NCBI GenBank assembly: GCA_016788165.1 | Contig: JAEUTH010000017.1 | Location: 1-64,000, forward strand | Direction: 5' to 3' | From: Bacteroidia bacterium | GTDB taxonomy: Bacteria; Bacteroidota; Bacteroidia; AKYH767-A; OLB10 | Length of the DNA: 64,000 nt | Shown: positions 1 to 12,000 of the stretch, one piece after another | Layout of the letters: every line of letters begins with the position of its first letter | How positions within the stretch are numbered: the stretch's first letter is position 1 | Made by a program: the position numbers and the translations under genes | The notes under the pieces: generated by a model | Databases searched by the model: none | Told to the model about the DNA's origin: nothing | What the model saw: the letters and a program-made list of their open reading frames with translations, nothing else

Positions 1-3000
1 TGTTCCATTATTCCACAAATACGTGTAAGGTGTTTTGCCACCACTGCCTGTAGTAGTAATTGCACCATTATTACCCCCATTGCATGAAATGTTTTGATGT
101 AAGGTTGTGTTTAAACCCAAAGGTGCATATTCAACTACTACTGTGCTTCCTGTTATGGTACAACCATTGGCATCGGTAACTGTTACTGTATAGGTGCCTC
201 CGGGTATTAAATCATTTACCTTGGTAGTAGCGCCATTATTCCATAAATAACTATATGGTGTAGCACCATTTGATGCATTTGCAGTTGCTTTTCCGTTTGC
301 AAAGCCATTACAGGTAACATCATTGTTGGTAACATTTAAGCTCATGCCGGTACCGGGTTGTGTTATACTGTTACTTGTTGTAACTGTACAGCCATTAGCA
401 TCGGTAATGGTAACTGTGTAAGTACCCGCTGCTAAATTTATTGCATTTGCCGATGTAGTACCATTACTCCAACTATAGTTATACGGTGTAGTACCTCCGC
501 TAATTGTTGTAGAAATACTGCCTGTTGCTGCACCCAAACAATTTACATTTGTTTTTGCATTACTTGCTGTAAGTATAGCTGGCTGTGTTACAGTGTTTGT
601 TTGAGAAACTGAACAACCATTAGCATCGGTTACTGTAACAGTATAGCTGCCAAAACCTAAGTTTAAGTTGTTAGAACTTGTAACGCCATTGCTCCATATG
701 TATGTATATGGTGATACGCTACCGCTGGAAACAACATTTATTGAACCGTTACTTTGATCATAGCATATTACATTTGTTATAGTAGCATTAAGTTGCAATG
801 AGCTTGGCTGTGTAATAGAAACCGAAACAGATCCTGTGCAATTATTTTGATCTGTAACTGTTACAGTAAAGTTACCTGCGGCAATGTTTGATAGTGATGC
901 TGTTGAAGCACCATTATTCCATAAATAGGAGTAGGGTAGTTGTCCGCCACTTAAGTTTAAGGTGATAGTTCCATTATTTCCATTGTTACAGCTAACATCT
1001 GTCTTATTAGCCGTAACATTTAATGTGCATGCTTCCGTAATTATTATACAAGCACTATTGGTACATCCATTAATATCAGTAATTGTTACACAATAATTTC
1101 CGGGCGATAAGCCAGCAACAGAGTCGCTATAGTTTGGTGGTGTTGTGTTCCAACTGTATGTGTATGGTGCAGTTCCGCCCGAAACGGTTGCTTTGGCCGT
1201 ACCGTTATTTAAACCGGGAGCAGTTACATGTGTAGGGCTAATTGAAATGCTGATAGAATCGGGTTGACTTATATAATATGCTTGTGAATACGTGCAGCCT
1301 TTATTATCGGTTACTGTTAAAATATATGCACCTTCTGCAAACGCAGTGTACAATTTAGTTGTAACTCCGTTGCTCCACAAGTAGGTGTATGGACTTTTGC
1401 CGCCTAAAGCATTTGCCGAAATTAATCCATCACCACCACCATAACAGTTTACGTTTAGTAAGCCCAGTGTTTGAATTGTAAGTGGCGCATACTCGGTAAC
1501 TTCAATACTTGCTGTACCGGTACATCCGTTCGAGTCGGTTACAGTAACGGTGTAAACACCGCCACTTAAATTCGCGTTTACTTTATTCGTATTCCCATTA
1601 CTCCACAAATATGTATAAGGAGTTGAACCGCCTGATGGCTGTGCTGTGGCATTACCGTCAGCCAAACCGGCACAGGTTACATCATTGCTCGATAGCATCA
1701 AAGCCAGGGCAGCAGGATTAATTAATGTGCCCGAAATGGTTGAAGTACATCCATTGGCATCGGTTACAGTTACTATATAAGTTCCGGCTACGTCATTTAA
1801 ACTCGCTGTAGTTAATCCATTACTCCAAACAAACTGATAAGGTGGTGTACCTCCTTCAATTTGCGGTGTTATTGTACCTAAGCTACCCGAGCAAGGTGGA
1901 TGCTGTACATTATTTACAATACTTATTACAGCAGGGCTGTTAACTGCAGCGTTAGTTGATTGTGTACATCCGTTAGCATCTGTTATAGTAATTGTATAAC
2001 TTCCGGCAATAAGATTGTTTATCCCAGCAGTGGTTGCACCGGTATTCCACAAATAGCTGTAAGGATTTATACCACCACTTACATTAGCATTTAAGCTACC
2101 ATCAGATAAACCATTACACGATACATGAGTAGCGATTATGTTTAAATTTATTTGTGTAGGAGCTGTAAGGGTAATACTTGACGAGCCAATGCAATTATTA
2201 GCATCACTAACTGATACTGTAAAAGTACCGGATTGTAAATTTGTGATACTTGCATTTGTAATGCCATTACTCCATAAATAAGTATAAGGAGCAGTACCAT
2301 CATTAACGGTAGCATCAATCTGGCCATCGTTTCCATTAAAGCAGGTAATATTGGAGCCTGATAGTTGAACGTTAATAGCACAAGCTGATTGTATTTGAGC
2401 CGTTGCTGCAACCGTACATCCATTTACATCAGTAACGGTTACTGTATATGTTCCTGCACTTAAACCGGCAATGTTTGCAGTAGTTTGTGCCGGATTTGTA
2501 TTCCAATTATATAAATATGGAGGTGTTCCTCCGCTGGCTGTTACCGAAGCACTGCCATTGTTACCGGGTGGTGTAACATTTACCACCGTTGTATTTGCAG
2601 TTAATAATGACGGTGTGTTAATGGTGTAAGTTTGTTCTACTGTGCAACCCTTATTATCAGTTGCGGTTATAGTATAAGTACCGGCTGTAAATGATGTATA
2701 TGTTTTAGTGGTAACACCATTACTCCACAAGTATGTATAGGGATTTTTGCCACCGGTTGCAGTACAAACTACACCGCCATTGTTGCCACCAAAACACGTT
2801 ACATTTGTTACAGAGGTTGTCGAAATGGTTAAAGGCAAATATTCAGTAACCACAGTAGAGTCTGTAATGCTGCATCCATTTGCATCAGTTACAGTTACGG
2901 TATAAGTACCACCGGGTATTAACGCATTTATTTTGGTAGTACAACCATTGCTCCAAACATAACTATATGGTTGTACGCCATTAGCAGGTTGTGCTGTTGC

Positions 3001-6000
3001 TTCGCCATTCAATAATCCGGCACAGGTTACATCATTAGTAATAAAGCTCAACGTAAGTTGTAACGGTTGTGTTATTGTTGTTGAAATGGAATTGGTACAT
3101 CCCTTACCATCAGTAACTGTTACTGTATAGGTTCCGGCCAATAAATTGGTTTGACTGGCATTGGTGCTGCTGTTGCTCCAGAGATATGTGAACGAAGGCG
3201 TGCCACCAGTAACCAAACTGCTGATTGTACCTGTAGCCGAACCATAACAAACTGCATTTGTCTTGGTTGTACTTATTGTTAAAATTTCGGGTGATACAAT
3301 AGTTGTTGATATACTTTGTGTACAACCATTGGCATCAGTTACTGTACAGGTATAAGTGTTTGCGCTTAAATTCGATAATGATGCCGCTGTACTTCCGTTA
3401 CTCCATAAGTAGGTGTATGGCATTAAACCACCACTTGGATTCATTGTAATATTTCCATCGGTTTGGCCGGCACATGATATATTGTTTTTTATAAAGTTTG
3501 CAACCAACAATGGTGGGCTTGTAATAGTCTGACTTAATGTTACAGAACATGTATAGGCATCAGAAATTGTTACCGTATAGGTGCCGGCAATTAAATTGTT
3601 TAAATTCTGAGTTGTATTTCCATTGCTCCATGTAAAATTATATGGTGCAGTGCCCGAGGTTACATTTACATTGATACTTCCATTATTACCACCAAAGCAG
3701 GATACATTACTGCTACTAATACCAGCAGTTAAATTTGTAGGCGTAATTACGGTAGAAGAGGCAGTTTTGGTGCAACCATTCGCGTCTGTAACCGTTACAG
3801 TATATGTACCTGATGTTAAGTTGTTGATATGAGCCGTGGTTTGAATCGGGTTTGTATTCCATGAATAAGTATATGGCGACACGCCACCCGTAATGTTAGA
3901 AGTTATAGCGCCATTGTTATTTATGTAACAACCTGTTGGTGTGGCAGTTAATGTAATATTAATTACAGGTGCTGCACCAACAGTTAATACTGCGGTTTTT
4001 GTACAACCGGTTGCATCAGTAACTGTAACAGTAAAATTGTTGGCCGACAAATTAGTTCTGCTTGAATTGGTATTGCCTCCATTCCATAAAAATGTATATG
4101 GATAAACACCACCTGCTATACTCAAGCTTATACTACCATTGTTGGCACCCTGACAGGTTATATTAGTAATCGTAGGTGTAATTGTAATGGCTGTTGGTTG
4201 TGTTAGTATAATACTTTTTGATAAAGTACAGCCTTTATTGTCGGTAACTGTTACTGTATAGGTTCCGGCAGGACGACTATTTATTGAACTGGTGGTTGAG
4301 CCTGTATTCCAAATATATGAATAGGGTGTACTTCCGCCCGTTGCTGTAATAGCAGCTGAACCATTATTGCTGGCATTACAAGTTAAATTAACACCCGTAA
4401 TACTAGTGCTAAGTATTGTAGGTTGCGTAAGCGTTGTACTTGCAGTAACAGTACAACCATTTGCATCTGTAACTGTTACCTGATAAGTACCTATGGGTAA
4501 TCCTGTTGCACTTGATGTTGTGCGTACGGGTGTGGTATTCCAGCTATAACTATAAGGCGTTGTACCACCGGATGGATTGGCTGTAGCACTTCCACTGTTT
4601 GTACCAAAGCATACAACCTGAACCGGGTTTATAGTAGTTGTTAAAACATTGGGCTGGGTAATTACGGCCGTTGTAGAACTACTGCATCCTTTTGCATCAG
4701 TTACTGTTACTGTATAAGTACCAATAGATAAGTTAGCTGCATTTTGAGAAAGCATGCCATTGTTCCATTGGTATGTATAAGGTGTATTGCCTCCGCTGAT
4801 CGTATTCGAAACTGCCCCATCAGCACCACCATTACAGCTAACTGCTGTTATTGATTTTGAAATGCTTAGTACATTTGGCTGTGTAACAATTGATGAGGCT
4901 GTTAATGTACAGCCATTTGCATCTGTAACAGTTATCGTATAGGTACCTGCACTTCTGTTGTTTAGCAAACTGTTAGTGTTACCCGTATTCCACAAGTACG
5001 TATATGGCGATGTTCCATTGTATGCTGCAGCACTAACCGAACCATTACCACCTTCATTACAACTTACTGCGGTGTTCAATAAAGTAACAGTAATTGCATT
5101 TGGCGCCACCAATGTTTGAATTAAAACTCTGCTTGCACCTGCAGCATCTGTAACCGTTACTGTGTAAGTACCCGATGCAATATTATTTCTGTTAGCAGTT
5201 GTATGACCTGTACTCCATAGGTAACTGTATGGAGTTGTACCTCCGCTTACATTTGTAGATATACTGCCTGTATTGGTACCACCACAGGTAGGTTGAGTAA
5301 AGCTTAATGTTGCATTTAATTGGCCATTAGTTGTGATGATATAGCGGTTAGAAATCGTACAACCTTTACTATCAGTTGTGGTTACTGTATAAGTACCATT
5401 GTTTAATCCGGATCTGTTTTTAGAGGTTGTTCCGCCATTCCAAACATAGTTATATGCTGGATTCCCATTGGTAGTTGTAAGATTGATAGCACCATTGTTG
5501 CAACCGGTACAAGTTGTTTGTGTAACGGTAGCTGCATTATTTATCAGCGTTGGCGCTACCAATGTAATACTTGAAGTTGCCGTACATCCATTAGCATCGG
5601 TTGCTGTTACTGTATATATGCCAGCCGGCACATTTACCGGGTTTTTAACGGTTGCGCCATTGCTCCAGATATAAGTATATGGCGAAGTGCCGTTTGATGG
5701 ATTGGATGTAACTGTGCCATTACTGCCATTATAACAACTTACACTTGACGATGTGGTGCTATTGGTCAATAATGCGGGTTGCGTAATGTTATAACTTCTG
5801 GTGGTTGTACAACCTTTACTATCTGTTACGGTTACAGTATAGGTGTTAGGGTTCAGATTATTTCTGATAGCTAACGTGTTACCATTATTCCATTGATATG
5901 AATAGGGTTGTGTACCACCACTTGCAATACCACCGGCAATTCCATTTGCTGCACCATTACAAGTAACATTTTTAATATTTGTGTTTGCACTTAAAACGGC

Positions 6001-9000
6001 AGGCTGGCTTAGTATTATTGATTTACTTTTGGTGCATCCGTTGGCATCGGTAATCGTGCATGTATAAGTATTTGCACTTAAATTATTGCGCGTGGCATTG
6101 GTGTTGCCACCATTCCAGGCGTAAGTATAAGGTGTTACACCTCCGCTGGCATTAATTGAAATAGAACCGTTGCCACCGTTGCAATTTATTGGTGTTACAT
6201 TCTCATTGTGAACAATTAAATTTGGTGATGTAACCGTACTGTTGAGAGATATTGTACACCCTTTGTTATCTGTTACAATTACTGAATAGAATCCAATAGG
6301 AATTGTATTATTTACTTTGCTTGTAATGCCATTACTCCAAACATAGGAATATGGGCCTGTACCACCGGTTGGATTGGCTGTTACCGATCCATTACTTCCT
6401 CCATAACAAGCTACATTTACTGTAGTTATGTTTCCTGTTAGCTGTGATGGTTCCGTTATTGTAAAGGAACGGGTGATGGTGCAGTTATTTGCATCGGTTA
6501 CTGTTACAGTATAGGTGCCAGCTGTTAAATTTATAGCGTCACTATTGGTTTGTACCGGTGTCGAATTCCAATAATAAGTATAAGGCGTAATACCACCAAT
6601 AATTACCACAGTTGCTGTGCCATTGTTGCCACCATTGCAATTTACATTTGTACTGGTGTTACCTGTTCCATAATCGAGTTTTGCCGGATGCGTTAATACA
6701 ATCGAATTATTGTTGGTGCAACCATTTGCATCTGTAATAGTTACATTTTTAGTACCATCTTCTAATCCGGTTGCTATAGCAGTTGTTGCGCCACTATTCC
6801 ACAAATATGTATATGGTGTTGTACCTCCGGTAGCAACTACAGTGGCTGTACCATTACTGCCATTAAAGCAACTAATATTTGTACCGCTTATTGACGATGT
6901 AAGTACAGGTGGCTCAGTTATTATGTATGTATCCTGAGCAGTACAGCCAATATTATCTGTTACTGTAAATGTATATGTGCCTGATGCAAGATTGTTATTT
7001 GTTTTAGTTGTATTACCATTAGACCAGGCATAAGTTTGGCCTCCATTACCTCCGGTTATAGTTACAGTAATTTTTCCATTGGTTTCGGCAAAGCATTTTA
7101 CATGATTAAGTGTTGTGGCAGTAATTACCATCGCATCGGGTTGTGTTGCATTAACTGTTGTTGTAGTAGTACATCCATTTACATCGGTTACTGTAAAAAT
7201 GTTTGCTCCTGCTACAATGGTTTTACTGCCGGTTCCGCTATATGGAGGTGTTCCACCACTTGCAGTAATGTTGGCAATTCCTGTGCCCCCATTACAAAGA
7301 ATAGCAGTTGTAATTACACCATTGGCAGTAAGTAACGTAGGTTCAGTAACGGTAGTACTATTCGAAGCCGTACAACCCTTGCTATCTGTAACTGTATAAG
7401 TATATGTGCCCGCTGTAACACTAAACATCCCAACACCGGAGTAGGGTGGTGCGCCACCGGTAGCAACTACTGTAATTGTACTGGTGCCGTTTTTACATAA
7501 TATAGGTGTTTTTGAAAGAACCACTGCTAAGTGCTGAGGTGTAACAACAGTATATGAAGTATTTGCTGTACATCCGTTTGCATCGGTAATACTTGCTGTG
7601 TAAGTACCCGGTGTATGGTTTATCAAACCGGTTCCGGTGTATGGTGCTGTGCCTCCTGTTGCGCCAATGGTTACGTTCACATTGTTACCGTTGCAGGCAG
7701 CATTTACCTGATTTATAGTTATTGCTAACGTATTGGGTTCATTAACAGTGATGCTTGCCGAAGCAGTACATCCGCCATTATCTGTAAGAATGTATGTGTA
7801 AGTACCTGCTGTTACTACAAAATTTCCTACTCCGGTTACAGGAGGTACACCACCACTAGATGTTACGGATACAATTGCATTGCCTCCATTACATAAAATG
7901 TTAGTACTTGTTACTGAGGCTACGAATGTGCTTGGTTGCGTTAAAACATAAGTAGTACTTGCTGTACAACCGGTTGCGTCTGTTACGGTAAATGTGTAAG
8001 TACCCGCAGTTCGCAAATAAACACCCGTACCTGTGTAAGGCGCTGTACCTCCATTTGCTGTTACAAAAATATCTTCACTACCTCCAAAACAAACAATATT
8101 GTTTGAAGTAGCTGTAACAATAAGTTGCGTAGGTTGATTAATTGTTAAGGTAGCTGTATCTGCACAACCATTGGCATCTGTTACTACAAAATGATGGGTA
8201 CCTGCCTGAACTGAAAAATTACCTGTGCCGCTTAATGCTCCTGTTCCTCCCATAGCTGTAACAGTTACCGTACTATAGCCCCCATAACATGTTATCGAAG
8301 TATAAGATGCATTTGCCACTATAGCTGATGGCTGCGTAATATTAATTGTAACCGAATCCGAATTGCCGGCATCATCATTTACTATAATTGAATAAGTGCC
8401 TGCCGAATATGAAAATGTTCCTGTACCGGTGTAATTACCAGACCCGCCTGTTGCCGTAACGGTTACATTACTTAAACCTCCATTACAAAGTATCGGTTGC
8501 ACATTTGCCGAAACTACTAAGGTTGGATATGTGCTTATGATGGCTGTTGAAGTTTTGGTACATCCATTAGCATCTGTTACAGTTACAATATAGGTACCTG
8601 CTGATAAATTTGAAATTGAGGAACCGGTGTTGCCGTTATTCCATAAATATGTGTAAGGTGTTGTACCTCCATTTATTACTGCCGTAGCAGTACCGTTGTT
8701 CCCACCAATGGTTGTAACCGAAGTAGTAGTTAAATTCAGAATTAACGAATCAGGTTGTTGAAGTGTAAATACCTGAATACTTGCACAACCTGCCGCATCA
8801 GAAACAATACATTGATAACTACCGGCTGTTAATCCCGAAATGTTGTTGCTGTCAGCTTGTGTGGGTGTCCATGTAAATGAAAGCGGTGCAGTGCCACCTG
8901 TTACGGATGTTTGAATACTGCCATCATTATTACCATAGCAAGTTGGCATGCTTGCATTTGTCAAAGTTAACTGAGGCGCGTTTTGCGCACTAACTAATGT

Positions 9001-12000
9001 ATTAGCCGAAATACTGCATCCGTTTACATCGGTAACAGATACTGTATATAAACCGGTGCCTATTTGTGTTATGGGTGATACTGTTGCGCCATTTGACCAA
9101 ACATACGAATACGGAGTAGTGCCACCACTTACATTTGCTTGTGCTGTGCCGGTATTTTCTGTACACGAAGTGGTTGTACTACTTGCAGTTGCATTTAATA
9201 TAGCAGGTTGATTAATTATAAAAAGTTTGCTGTTTGTACATCCGTTATTATCTGTTACTGTTACTGTATAAGTATTGGGTGTAAGGTTCTGGATGATTTG
9301 ATTACTACTGCCATTGCTCCATAAATAGGTGTAAGGTGCTGTACCTCCATTGCCACTGGCTTGTATGCTGCCATTGCCAGCATTGTAACAAGTTACATTC
9401 GAAATTGTTTCGGTAATGGTTAAGGCAGTTGGTTGATTTAACACCAATGTAGCACTTGCAACACAACCAAACGAGCCTGTTACAGTTACTGTATATGTTG
9501 CAGATGGAATACCAGATAACTGGCTGTTTGTGGATCCGGTATTCCATAAATAACTATAGGGAGCCATGCCACCGGTAACGGATGCCGTAACACTACCATT
9601 GCTTTGTTCATTGCAGGAAGGCATTACCCCGCTTATTCCTGCTGTCATGCTGCTTGGTGTATTAACGGTTATACTACCCGAGCCTGTGCAACCGTCATTA
9701 TTAGTTACGGTAACTTCATAAGTACCAGGTGTACTTACTGTAATATTATCTAAAGTCTGACCATTAGACCATAAGTAACTGCTGAAACTTGTTGTAGATA
9801 GATTTGTTGATTGGCCCACACAAAAATTAACATTCCCGCTTATTACCGGTTGCGGTGTGTTGCTTATGGTTGTTGTAATTGAAGTTGACTTGGTGCAGCC
9901 GGTTGCATTACTTACCGTAACTGTATAAATATTTGCCTGTATAGCTGTTATCGACTGATTTGTACTTCCGGTACTCCATAAATAGCTTGCTAATCCTGCG
10001 GTTGCAGTTAATTGTGTTGAGCTGCTCTGACAAATCACCGTATTACCGCTGATATTTACAGTTGGTAAAGAATTAACGGTTGTTGTTACCGATGCCGTAC
10101 CCGTTGAGTTATTCAGATTTGTAACAGTTACCGTATATGTTGCAGCATTTTTAACATAAATGCCAGCCGTGGTTTTTCCATTCGACCATAAATAATTTAC
10201 ATAGCCGTTTGCTACATTTAAATAAATAGAATCGTTACTACAAAACGGAGTGTTGCCGTTAATAACCGGGCTGGGGTTAGGGCTCACAACCAAGCCTACA
10301 CTTGCAGTTTTACTGCATCCATAATAGTCTGTTACTGTAACGGTGTAAGTGGTTGATGTGGCAGGCGATGCTAATGGATTTACAATACTTGTACTGCTTA
10401 GTCCTGTAGCCGGTGTCCAGATAAATGTGTTTTGTGGTACCAATGAAAATCGCCATCCTTCCTGATTAGCACCCCAGGTACTGCTGCTATTACGACCAGA
10501 GATAGCTGTTGCATCTGTACCGGTACTGTTTTCGATACCTGCTGTGCGCAAACCTACATTTGGAGAAAGTGTTTGAAGATGCAGTTCAATTAAATTTTGG
10601 TTTTCGCAAAGCACCATTTGAAATGTTTCGGGCATGCCCCCACCAAAATTAGGCACATTTGTAAAAGTAACAGCACATTTTCTGTTTGGTGCGCTACCCG
10701 TTGTTGTATATTCGATGGTTCCACCGGTTGATGGATCTAAATCCGACCAGGCTGCAGCAATTAAATAATTGGGGTCATTAGTTGCCGGAATGCTTTGGCC
10801 AATACAGCAACCACTACCTGCGTTTGCATCAAATGTTATAAATCCATTACTCGAAATATAAAACTGACTATGCTGTACACCATAAAAATCAAAGTTAAAT
10901 CCAATTGGAATTGCCGTTGACAGTTCATCATCGCCTAATACTACTGATGTGCCTGCATTATTAATCATGCCAAACGGAATACTATTAACCAAGTATGCAG
11001 GTCCGTTTGCATTAAGTGGCGTTGCACCAAACTGCGAATTGTTACCGGTAAAAATACTGGCAGGTGTTGCAGTTGCTGCGGCATTTGGCAATGGCCTTTG
11101 TGTAATTGAAATTGTACCACTGCCTGTACAACCGGGTCCGGTGGTAACTGTTACTGTATAGGTGTTTTCAGTGTTAGTGGTAATTGATTGTGTTGTTGCA
11201 CCCGTATTCCAAAGATAACTGCTGTACGAACCTGCATTAAGTGTTACGTTTGTGCCTGTACAAAACGGATTCTGGCTGGCTGTAATAACAGGTGTTGGAT
11301 TATTAACAACGGTGATGTTTTTGTAAGCTACTGCTTTACAGCCTGTCGTAGCTGTAACAATTATTGAATAATTACCCGATTGTTCAACAGTAGCCTTATT
11401 TGCCGTTATTCCATTCGACCATAAATAATTACTAAAAGAGATGTTCGTTGTTAAATCTACACTTGCACCCTGGCAAATCGAAGAAGCAGGTGTTGCAACG
11501 ATACTTGGATTGGGAGCGGTAGTAGTTGGTTTATGCGTAATACTAATTGGTGACGATGAAGTTGTACAACCCGTACCATCAGTAACAGTTACTATATAGG
11601 TTACTGTGTTTGTGGATGCGCCACTGCAAGTGATTGTAATAGCGTTTGTTGTAGCGCCTGTTGACCATATATAACTACTTGCTGAGACTGGGGCAACTAA
11701 TGTAGCAGTTTGTAGTGAGCATAAAGTGTTGCCGTGCCATGTATTGGTAATTAGGGCAATATTTGTATTGGCTTTGGTTAATACAATGGAACCAAAAGAG
11801 TTGCCAACACCAACTGAGCCACGCAATTCAATCTTAGAATTACTATTTAAATATCCCGACCAAACATTGTTATGTGCTATGCCACTGCCTGTATGTACAA
11901 ATATCTGAACGCTATCAATTAAAAGCTCTATTACAGCGTCATGTTCAGGGATATCAATTTGATAATAACCACAAGCAAAACCTTGCCTTTTGGCACTCCA

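Larger units (their letters stand above)
1..9660 (-). repeat. Tandem SprB module array, about 44 copies
   Basis: Modules of about 76 residues (227-231 bp) repeat from about 9660 to the left edge. Each has a cysteine near its start (for example VSCNGGNNG), a central PYTYLWSNG strand and a closing GTYTVTVTDANGC. The two conserved cysteines of each module could form one disulfide. Copies are strongly diverged in DNA sequence, so this is an old array and not a recent slippage product. The count comes from reading the translation and could be off by one or two. Confidence 0.9.

Noticed and set aside
1-9660. CRISPR-like or satellite repeat array
   Set aside because: The periodic DNA is fully explained by the coding SprB modules; repeats are diverged and have no constant repeat/unique spacer pattern.
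3623-11908. Small plus-strand frames opposite the adhesin
   Set aside because: They are by-products of the biased codons of the repeat region, share its period and have no family match.
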